From Alistipes sp. (GTDB taxonomy: Bacteria; Bacteroidota; Bacteroidia; Bacteroidales; Rikenellaceae), in assembly GCA_022782405.1 (NCBI GenBank), contig JALFNK010000013.1, positions 186,001 to 250,000 on the forward strand: a stretch of 64,000 nt of DNA, read 5' to 3'. Positions 19,683-26,352 of this stretch are shown here, piece by piece. The notes below the pieces were generated by a model. The model made no database searches. It was not told the DNA's origin and saw only the letters and a program-made list of their open reading frames with translations. Both the position numbers and the translations under genes were made by a program. Position 1 is the stretch's first letter. Each line of letters opens with the position of its first letter.

Positions 19683-20483
19683 ATGGATACGAATCTGTTC
19701 ATACCGCTGCTGCTGACGCTCGGAGCCGGCCTGGCTACGGGCATCGGCAGCGCGATCGCATTCTTCGCACACCGCACCAACAAACGCCTGCTATCCTTTT
19801 CGCTCGGCCTCTCGGGCGGAGTGATGGTCTACGTCTCGTTCGTCGAACTGTTCCACGAAGCGAATCTCGCACTGACGGGCGAATGGGGTCCACATACCGG
19901 TGCGGCCGTTACCGTATTGAGTTTCTTCGCCGGAATCCTCTTCATCGGCATCATCGACCGGATCGTCCCCTCGGTCGAGAACCCGCATGAGGCCCACAGC
20001 ATCGAGGAGATGGAGCACAAGCCACGCAATCCGAAACTGATGCGCATGGGCGTGCTGACGGCACTGGCCATAGCCATCCACAATTTCCCGGAAGGCATCG
20101 CCACCTTCACCTCGGCCGTGGACAACCCGACGCTCGGTATCGCCATCGCCGCCGCCATCGCCATCCACAACATCCCCGAAGGCATCGCCGTATCGGTCCC
20201 GGTCTACTACGCCACGGGCGACCGCCGCAAGGCCTTCCGCCTCTCGCTGCTCTCGGGCCTCGCCGAACCGGTCGGCGCCCTCATGGCCTGGCTCGTACTC
20301 ATGCCCTTCATGTCGGCGACGCTCATGGGGTGCATCCTGGCCGGCGTGGCCGGTATCATGGTCTTCATCTCGATCGACGAACTGCTGCCCGCCGCCCGCG
20401 AATACGGCGAGGCACACACGGCGATCTACGGCGTCGTTGCCGGCATGGCCGTAATGGCCGGCAGCCTGCTGCTGCTCAACTGA
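19683..20483 (+). CDS. zupT: ZIP family zinc/divalent metal transporter
   Basis: The product has 266 residues from the ATG at 19683, about 28 bases after a TATCTTTG -7 box (19648-19655). Eight hydrophobic segments are seen. The ZIP signature occurs in segments IV and V as AIAIHNFPEGIATF and AIAIHNIPEGIAVS, which hold the binuclear metal site. The length fits ZupT. It would import zinc and possibly iron or manganese across the inner membrane. The next gene, a CaCA exchanger, follows after 28 bases. Confidence 0.93.
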   Translation: MDTNLFIPLLLTLGAGLATGIGSAIAFFAHRTNKRLLSFSLGLSGGVMVYVSFVELFHEANLALTGEWGPHTGAAVTVLSFFAGILFIGIIDRIVPSVENPHEAHSIEEMEHKPRNPKLMRMGVLTALAIAIHNFPEGIATFTSAVDNPTLGIAIAAAIAIHNIPEGIAVSVPVYYATGDRRKAFRLSLLSGLAEPVGALMAWLVLMPFMSATLMGCILAGVAGIMVFISIDELLPAAREYGEAHTAIYGVVAGMAVMAGSLLLLN

Positions 20484-20511
20484 CCTTAATTAATAAAGTA
20501 ACGATACCCTT

Positions 20512-21468
20512 ATGGAAATTCTGCTGCTTCTCGTCGGTCTCGGACTCATTCTCGCCGGCGCAAACTTCCTGACCGACGGATCTGCTGCCCTGGCCAAACG
20601 CTTCCGCGTGCCGGAGTTCATCATCGGACTGACGATCGTCGCCGTGGGGACCTCGACGCCCGAACTGGTCGTCTCGGTCCTCTCGGCCATCGGCGGGCAA
20701 AGCGATGTAGCAATAGGCAATGTCGTGGGATCCAACATATTCAACGTATTCGCCATCCTCGGCGTATGCGCCCTGATCCGCCCGCTCACCCTGACGGCAA
20801 GCAATATTCGGCGCGATATTCCGTTCGGTATGGTAGCTTCCCTGCTGCTCGTGGGGCTTGTATCGGATTCGTTCTTCGCGAGCGGGGCGATCGACCGCAT
20901 CGGACGCATCGACGGCATCGTCATGCTGCTGCTCTATGTGTTGCTGGTCGGTTACACGATCCGCATCACGGGACGCACGGAGGCTTCGACGACCGACTCC
21001 GGCACGGCGGTCCCGAAGATGCACGGAGGGCTTATCGCCCTGTCGATCATCGGGGGACTCGCCGGTCTGATCTTCGGCGGCGAACTGTTCCTTGACAATG
21101 CTACGGCACTGGCCCGACGGATGGGTGTCAGCGAATCGGTCATCGCCCTTACGCTTGTGGCCGGGGGCACGTCGCTGCCCGAGCTGGCCTCGTCGGTCGT
21201 ATCGCTGCTGAAGGGAAAGGCGGATATGGCGTTGGGGAATGTCATCGGCTCAAACATCGCCAACATTCTGCTGATCCTGGGTTTGAGCGCCACAATCCGA
21301 CCGCTGACTCCGGGTGGCATCACCCTCTTCGACTTCGGCATGGTGCTCCTCAGCGCACTGCTCCTCTTTGTCGCGGCCTTCACCTTCCGGCGCAAGGCCA
21401 TCGACCGCTGGGAGGGCGCGCTTTTCCTGCTGATTTACATCGGTTACATTTGGCAGACCGTCAGATAG
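20512..21468 (+). CDS. Calcium/sodium antiporter (CaCA family, YrbG type)
   Basis: The product has 318 residues with two inverted alpha repeats. Repeat 1 has IVAVGTSTPELVVS and AIGNVVGSNIFNV. Repeat 2 has LVAGGTSLPELASS and ALGNVIGSNIANI. These Gly-Thr-Ser-Pro-Glu motifs carry the ion-binding acids. It exchanges Ca2+ for Na+ or H+ across the inner membrane. Its last 25 bases overlap the 3' end of the convergent mutY gene. Confidence 0.93.
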   Translation: MEILLLLVGLGLILAGANFLTDGSAALAKRFRVPEFIIGLTIVAVGTSTPELVVSVLSAIGGQSDVAIGNVVGSNIFNVFAILGVCALIRPLTLTASNIRRDIPFGMVASLLLVGLVSDSFFASGAIDRIGRIDGIVMLLLYVLLVGYTIRITGRTEASTTDSGTAVPKMHGGLIALSIIGGLAGLIFGGELFLDNATALARRMGVSESVIALTLVAGGTSLPELASSVVSLLKGKADMALGNVIGSNIANILLILGLSATIRPLTPGGITLFDFGMVLLSALLLFVAAFTFRRKAIDRWEGALFLLIYIGYIWQTVR

Positions 21469-22496
21469 CGGTCCAACAACCGCGGAAGGGCATACTCCCC
21501 GACGGCGGCCGTTGGTACGGCCAAATGCCCGGCAAGAGAGGTAAGATGCGGCGTTTCGATTCGGTAGACCGTTGCATGGATCCGCTGATGGGAGAGCTGG
21601 TGCTTCGGGAGGGGAATTGTGCGCAGCAGTCGCCATGCCGTACCGCCCAACAGCTCCCCGAACCGCGGCGATGACAGCAAGGTCTCGAAGGCAGCCGCCT
21701 CCGGGGTCTCCAGCAACGGAAATTCATAGAGTCCCTGCCAGATATCGCGTCCTTCGCGGCGGCAGAGCAGGGTGCAGTCTCCCGAGGTGATATGCAGGTA
21801 ATGGAACCAGCGGTCGCGTACGGCCGTACGCCCCTGTTTCACAGGACGCAGAGTTACGGTTCCCGCCTCACGGGAGCGACACCGGTCCCGGAGCGGACAC
21901 TCTCCGCAGGCGGGGGATGCAGGCGTGCAGACCAGAGCACCGAAATCCATGATCGCCTGATTGTAGCGTCCGGGAGTGCGCTCGTCGAGCAACTGCCGGG
22001 CCAGCTCCGCAAAGAGCCGCCGCCCGGCCGTGGTGTCGATCGGATCCGCCAGGTCGTAAAGACGCGACAGCACGCGGTAGACATTGCCGTCGACCACGGC
22101 GCAGGGCAGGTCGTAGGCTGCCGAGCAGATCGCAGCCGCCGTATAGTCGCCTACACCCCGCAACGAGCGCACCTCGTCGAACGTCCGGGGGAATTCGCCG
22201 CCGAAACGGGCGACGACTTCGCGCGCGGCGGCCAGCAGGTTGCGCGCCCGGCTGTAATAGCCCAGCCCCTGCCAGAGCTTGAGCACCTCATCCTCCGAGG
22301 CGGCGGCCAGCGAGGCGACATCGGGGAAACGCTCCGTAAAGCGGAGGTAGTAGCCGAGGCCCTGTGCCACGCGCGTCTGCTGGAGAATTACCTCCGACAG
22401 CCAGATCCGATAGGGATCGCACGTACGGCGCCACGGAAGGTCGCGGCCCTGACGGAGGTACCAGTCGAGGAGTATGTCGGCGATAGGAGCGGTCAT
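21444..22496 (-). CDS. mutY: A/G-specific adenine DNA glycosylase
   Basis: The product has 350 residues from the ATG at 22496; a longer frame to 22700 has no family similarity. Catalytic Glu35 (WLSEVILQQTRV) and Asp137 (VVDGNVYRVLSR) are present, with helix-hairpin-helix RSLRGVGDYTAAAI and a 4Fe-4S ligand set Cys191, 198, 201 and 207 (C-x6-C-x2-C-x5-C). The C-terminal part is a NUDIX-like 8-oxoG recognition domain. It removes adenine opposite 8-oxoguanine. A TATTTTTG -7 box at 22503-22510 is only 6 bases before the ATG. Confidence 0.95.
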   Translation of the reverse strand: MTAPIADILLDWYLRQGRDLPWRRTCDPYRIWLSEVILQQTRVAQGLGYYLRFTERFPDVASLAAASEDEVLKLWQGLGYYSRARNLLAAAREVVARFGGEFPRTFDEVRSLRGVGDYTAAAICSAAYDLPCAVVDGNVYRVLSRLYDLADPIDTTAGRRLFAELARQLLDERTPGRYNQAIMDFGALVCTPASPACGECPLRDRCRSREAGTVTLRPVKQGRTAVRDRWFHYLHITSGDCTLLCRREGRDIWQGLYEFPLLETPEAAAFETLLSSPRFGELLGGTAWRLLRTIPLPKHQLSHQRIHATVYRIETPHLTSLAGHLAVPTAAVGEYALPRLLDRYLTVCQM

Positions 22497-22574
22497 CGGA
22501 TGCAAAAATACGATTTCGGAACCATATTTGATGGGGGTTCCACAACTATTGTTCAATTTAACGATTCGATCACT

Positions 22575-22880
22575 ATGGAGAAGGTGAAAAGACGCACATT
22601 GGTCGATAACGTCGCACTGCGCCGTTACGAAATGGATCTGGGGGGAGAGAAAGCGATCGTCGATTACATCGTCGGTCCGGGATACCGGATTCTGACCCAT
22701 ACGGAAGTACCCCCGAAATTCGAGGGTCAGGGTGTCGGACGCGAACTGGTCTCAGGCGTTCTGGAGGATATGAAGAGCAAGAATCTGCAGGTCATTCCCC
22801 AGTGCAGTTTCATCGCCCGCTACATCGACCGTCATCCCGAATGGGAGCGGATTCTCGTCAGGGAGACCGTTTCCAGATAG
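22575..22880 (+). CDS. Small GNAT-like N-acetyltransferase (YjdJ type)
   Basis: The product has 101 residues from the ATG at 22575. It is the short acetyltransferase group with acetyl-CoA loop PPKFEGQGVGRELVSGVLE and the conserved tail PQCSFIARYIDRHPEW. The substrate is unknown. It stands alone, divergent from mutY, and is followed by a strong terminator. Confidence 0.85.
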   Translation: MEKVKRRTLVDNVALRRYEMDLGGEKAIVDYIVGPGYRILTHTEVPPKFEGQGVGRELVSGVLEDMKSKNLQVIPQCSFIARYIDRHPEWERILVRETVSR

Positions 22881-22908
22881 AGCACGGCTTCCGTACTCTC
22901 CCGCTTTC

Positions 22909-22945
22909 GTCCCCGCCGTTCCATCATCGGCGGGGACGCTCTTTT
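22909..22945 (+). terminator. Intrinsic terminator after the small GNAT
   Basis: A perfect 10-bp stem GTCCCCGCCG (22909-22918) with its complement at 22927-22936 is followed by GCTCTTTTT. Confidence 0.8.
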
Positions 22946-23042
22946 TCCTGCTCACGGCCGATCGGCAAACGGACTGCCCGCCTCCGAAACATCGATTTCA
23001 TCCCGCATCTAACGCCCCCCCCGAACAAATTTTCACGAAATA

Positions 23043-23074
23043 TTTGGTTTATATTATAAACTACTTTATATTTG
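23043..23074 (+). promoter_or_regulatory. Promoter of the 2TM/DUF2141 genes
   Basis: TTTG at 23043-23046 and TATATTTG at 23067-23074 are separated by 20 bases, matching the Bacteroidetes consensus. The next ATG is at 23118. Confidence 0.7.
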
Positions 23075-23117
23075 CAAAAACCAAACAATCCCCATAGGGA
23101 GCCAAACCCGAAAAACC

Positions 23118-23345
23118 ATGGAAAGGACCGATTCCAAGACCGACCTCCGGCGCCTGTTCAAGCGCAGTTTTCTGCGCCAGTTCTCCACATTCCTCGTAAC
23201 ATGCCTCTTTCTGACCGCAGTAAACTACTTCACCTCGCCCGGCTGCTGGTGGGTCAGGTGGGTTGCGTTGGGATGGGGCTTGCAACTGCTCCTTCTCATC
23301 GTCCGGAGACTGCTCGATTGCGACGAGGAGCACGACTATCGTTGA
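23118..23345 (+). CDS. 2TM domain-like small membrane protein
   Basis: The product has 75 residues. A basic N-terminus (KTDLRRLFKRSFLRQF) is followed by two hydrophobic segments (about 23-40 and 45-63) and an acidic end. This resembles the Bacteroidetes 2TM domain family, whose function is unknown. It is probably co-transcribed with the secreted protein 21 bases downstream. Confidence 0.7.
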   Translation: MERTDSKTDLRRLFKRSFLRQFSTFLVTCLFLTAVNYFTSPGCWWVRWVALGWGLQLLLLIVRRLLDCDEEHDYR

Positions 23346-23366
23346 ACCTACCAAAACCGATATGCG

Positions 23367-23789
23367 ATGAAAACACGACTTGTCTGCCTGATTCTGGCTC
23401 TCGGCACGGCCGCCATGGCCGCAGCCGCCGAACCGCTGAAAATCACGATCGCGGGGCTGCGCTCCGACAAGGGCCGCATTCTGTGGATGTTCCAGGACGG
23501 AAAAGCACAGCAGCACGGGATGACGGAGCCCGCAAACGGCGAAGCCGTCATCGAGATCGGCGGCATCCGCTCCGACTCGATCCGGCTCTACGCCTTCCAC
23601 GATGAAAACGGGAACTACCGGCTCGACCGCCGCAACGACGGCCGGCCGGCCGAGGGGTGCTGCTCGCCCACGATTCACAGGGAGGAGCTCGCGCGCGGCG
23701 CCCGCATCGAACTGCGCTACGACTTCGGCCCGGAATCCGCCGCTCCGGAATCCACCGCACGCACCTCCGCATCCACGGAAACAAAATAA
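23367..23789 (+). CDS. DUF2141-like secreted protein
   Basis: The product has 140 residues. The signal peptide MKTRLVCLILALGTAAMAAA ends near AEP. The mature part has the DUF2141 pattern: ITIAGLRSDKGRILWMFQ, a hydrophobic beta-rich core, and LYAFHDENGNYRLDRR, where an Asp-rich turn could bind a cation. An alanine/threonine-rich tail follows. The family is periplasmic or outer-membrane associated, with no known function. Confidence 0.75.
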   Translation: MKTRLVCLILALGTAAMAAAAEPLKITIAGLRSDKGRILWMFQDGKAQQHGMTEPANGEAVIEIGGIRSDSIRLYAFHDENGNYRLDRRNDGRPAEGCCSPTIHREELARGARIELRYDFGPESAAPESTARTSASTETK

Positions 23790-23802
23790 AAACTATCTTT
23801 GC

Positions 23803-24465
23803 ATGATGGAAGAAAAACGCCTCGACGCCGCCGAGAGCCTGGAACTCATCGGCCGCATGATCCGCAACACCCGCCAGCGGCTCGAAAGCCATTCGGGACG
23901 CCCCTACCTCATCTGGGGCTACACCACCGTCGGCATCTCGCTGCTCAACTATGCACTCAACCTCACGGGGGCCGATCCGCTCTGGAACCTGAGCTGGTTT
24001 CTGATCCCCGTACTCGGCTACGCGCTCATGCGCCTCTTCCCCGAGAAGCGGCCCACCGACCCGCGCACGGAGATCGACCGTATCGTCAATGCGCTGTGGC
24101 TGGTCTGCACGCTTGCGCTGATCCCTGTTTTCCTGCTCTGCATCTTCCACGGGCTCTCCTACCGCCCGAGTCTCTTCGCGCTCATCAGCCTCACGATGTC
24201 GATCGGCGCCGCAGCCACGGGGCTGATCGTCCGCTCGAAGATCTATGCCATTGCCGGATTCACCGGCATGGGCCTCTCAACACTCTTCGCCTTCTACGAC
24301 TACTGTCTGAAACAACTGGCCGAGACAGTCGGAATCGATGCGGCCCACCTCAACTTCGAGATCCTGATCTTCGCGGCGATCTTCCTCGTCATGATGGTCG
24401 TCCCGGGACATATCATCAACTACCGCTCGAAACGAATAAAAAACGCTCGTCATGGAATCTGCTGA
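23803..24465 (+). CDS. Membrane protein of unknown function, first of a paralogous pair
   Basis: The product has 220 residues. A cytosolic N-terminus (ESLELIGRMIRNTRQRLE) is followed by six to seven hydrophobic segments. It shares the opening pattern (Leu-Ile-x-Arg then Thr-Arg then a Leu-Ile-Trp-Gly segment) with the next gene. The start may be 23803 or 23806. A TATCTTTG box at 23794-23801 sits so close that the transcript would be leaderless or begin inside the ORF. It overlaps the following gene by 14 bases. Context suggests control by the winged-helix protein two genes downstream. Confidence 0.75.
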   Translation: MMEEKRLDAAESLELIGRMIRNTRQRLESHSGRPYLIWGYTTVGISLLNYALNLTGADPLWNLSWFLIPVLGYALMRLFPEKRPTDPRTEIDRIVNALWLVCTLALIPVFLLCIFHGLSYRPSLFALISLTMSIGAAATGLIVRSKIYAIAGFTGMGLSTLFAFYDYCLKQLAETVGIDAAHLNFEILIFAAIFLVMMVVPGHIINYRSKRIKNARHGIC

Positions 24466-25093
24466 CAACCGCCTGCCGGAAAAGGAGGCTTTGGAACTTA
24501 TCGCCCGCGTTTTCGACAGCCAGACGCGGCGCATGAACCGCGTCCGCGGCGGACACTTCATCCTCTGGGGGGCAGTGCTTTCGCTTACGGCGCTGCTCGA
24601 ATACGGCTTGTGGCGACTGACCGGCACACCGCAGATATTGTGGAGCGCCTTCCTGCCCTTCATCTGCGCCTACATCGGAATAAACTTCCACGATCGGCAC
24701 CAGGAACGCACCTGCACGGGATTCGACCGCCTGCTGATCCAGATCTGGTGCTACCCGGCCATGCTCTCCTTCGCAGCCATCGTCTATGCCGCCGCCCTGC
24801 ACGACCATTCGATGAATCCCGTAGGGGCCGTGCAACTGCTTCTGGGAACCGCACTGGCAATCACCTCGGAGTTCTATCGCGGCAAGGGCTCGCAACACTC
24901 GGGGTCCTTTGCAGCCCTGACGGGTCTTGCCCTGGCCGAAATGCTGTGGGCTTTCGAGTGGACTTTCCGCGCACCGTTCGATTTCGACAGCGGTACATGG
25001 CTGCTCGAGCTGGCCGCACACGGCGTGCTGCTCCTGCTGCTTCCCGGATTCATTCTTCAACACATAACCCGGAAGTCGTGTTCAAGGAACTGA
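24452..25093 (+). CDS. Membrane protein of unknown function, second of the pair
   Basis: The product has 213 residues. The N-terminus LPEKEALELIARVFDSQTRRMNRVR is followed by GHFILWGAVLSL and five to six further hydrophobic segments. It appears to be a diverged paralogue of the preceding gene. It overlaps the preceding gene by 14 bases and the regulator by 16 bases, so the three should be translated together. No catalytic motif is visible. Confidence 0.75.
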   Translation: MESADNRLPEKEALELIARVFDSQTRRMNRVRGGHFILWGAVLSLTALLEYGLWRLTGTPQILWSAFLPFICAYIGINFHDRHQERTCTGFDRLLIQIWCYPAMLSFAAIVYAAALHDHSMNPVGAVQLLLGTALAITSEFYRGKGSQHSGSFAALTGLALAEMLWAFEWTFRAPFDFDSGTWLLELAAHGVLLLLLPGFILQHITRKSCSRN

Positions 25094-25362
25094 ATCCCCT
25101 GTTGCATTCGGAGCTGCGGCTGGCCGTAGTCTCGATCCTTATCGGGGTCGAGGAGGCGGACTTCGTCTTTCTCCGGCAGGAGACCGGCGCCACGGCCGGG
25201 AATCTATCCGTACAGTTGGACAAACTCGCCAGGGCGGGATATATCGAAATCGAAAAGGGTTTCCGGGGCAAGAAGCCCCGCACCGTATGCCGCATCACCG
25301 ACACCGGACGCGAGGCTTTCGCCGAATACGTCGAGGCGCTCAAAAGCTATCTCCAACTCTGA
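25078..25362 (+). CDS. Winged-helix transcriptional regulator (MarR/HTH_34-like)
   Basis: The product has 94 residues if it begins at the GTG at 25078. No in-frame ATG is near, and longer reading into the upstream gene is a shadow. The sequence LHSELRLAVVSILIGVEEAD, GNLSVQLDKLARAGYIEIEK, TVCRITDTGREAFAEYVEAL is a compact winged helix of the type that ends many Bacteroidetes operons encoding multi-pass membrane proteins. It probably represses its own operon. The ligand is unknown. Confidence 0.8.
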   Translation: MFKELNPLLHSELRLAVVSILIGVEEADFVFLRQETGATAGNLSVQLDKLARAGYIEIEKGFRGKKPRTVCRITDTGREAFAEYVEALKSYLQL

Positions 25363-25368
25363 ACACGG

Positions 25369-25405
25369 ACGGGGCCCGCAACCGACAACCGGCTGCAGGC
25401 CCCGT
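25369..25405. terminator. Bidirectional terminator between convergent genes
   Basis: The stem ACGGGGCC (25369-25376) pairs with GGCCCCGT (25398-25405) and extends inward through GCA/TGC after one mismatch. TATTT follows on the plus strand. It separates the regulator gene from convergent lysO. Confidence 0.55.
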
Positions 25406-25425
25406 TATTTGATTCGCGGCACGGT

Positions 25426-26346
25426 TCAGAGCGCACAGAAGAAGGGCACCAGAAACGGTACGCTGAAATCGAGCATGCATCCGTGGAAAATCGAAACGAC
25501 AGCATAGGGAGCCCCGGCCGCACGGGTAATGACGGGAAGAGTCGTATCGAAGGTTGTGGCACCGCCGATCGATACGGCGGCCAACGGCCCGAACCACCGG
25601 GCCACAAGCGGTGCGGCAAGGAGCGTAAAGAGTTCACGCAGGATGTTGCACAACAAGGCGATGGTCGCCAGTTCCGGTCCCCGAAGGTCGGCAATGAAGA
25701 TACTCGACAACGAATAATAGCCGAATCCGGCACCGACGGCCAGCGTATCGCCGACCGACCAGGGAACGAGCGCTGCGGCACATGCCGATCCGCCGAGAGT
25801 CCCGACAGCCGTCGCAAGGGGCAGCAGCGCCAGCCGCGGATCCAGCTGCCGGATACGTCCGACGAGCGTGGCGTCATGGCCGAGGCTCATGCCCACCGAG
25901 AACATCAGCACATAGAGCACCCAGGTGCTGACCCGCCAATCCGTCAGGTCGAGTCCCGTCAGTACACCCGCAAGACACCCGATCACAAAAAAGGCCACGA
26001 TCACAAGACTGCCCCGCAAAGCAGCTGCGGATGAAGCGGCATCCCCGGGATGCTCGCCTTCCGCCTTTTCTGCCGCGGTATGGCCGCGCCGCCGGACCCA
26101 CCGCCACAGCAGCCACGCCACAGCGACACTTCCGGCTACCGAACACCCGAAGAGCACAAAGGCTGCCACGCCGAGCGAAGCCAGTCCCCCGACAACGGTC
26201 GGGTCGGCTCCCACTTCGATACCCAGCAAAAAAAGCAATATCCAGATAATACCCGTAATCAGCCGCGGCAACGAAGCGAGGCGTCTGCCCCGAAGCAGGC
26301 GCCCCGCAAAGATACCTCCCAAAAGAACGGCAACAATGACGAACAT
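25426..26346 (-). CDS. lysO: Lysine exporter LysO family (DUF340)
   Basis: The product has 306 residues with about 8 to 9 membrane segments. The family pattern is seen: VLLGGIFAGRLLRG, the middle LYVLMFSVGMSLGHD, and GFGYYSLSSIFIADLRGPELATIALLCNILRE, then GGATTFDTTLPVI. LysO exports lysine and toxic lysine analogues in E. coli. The substrate here is assumed from the family. It lies 6 bases downstream of the AsmA-like gene on the same strand. Confidence 0.88.
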   Translation of the reverse strand: MFVIVAVLLGGIFAGRLLRGRRLASLPRLITGIIWILLFLLGIEVGADPTVVGGLASLGVAAFVLFGCSVAGSVAVAWLLWRWVRRRGHTAAEKAEGEHPGDAASSAAALRGSLVIVAFFVIGCLAGVLTGLDLTDWRVSTWVLYVLMFSVGMSLGHDATLVGRIRQLDPRLALLPLATAVGTLGGSACAAALVPWSVGDTLAVGAGFGYYSLSSIFIADLRGPELATIALLCNILRELFTLLAAPLVARWFGPLAAVSIGGATTFDTTLPVITRAAGAPYAVVSIFHGCMLDFSVPFLVPFFCAL

Positions 26347-26352
26347 CGTAAG

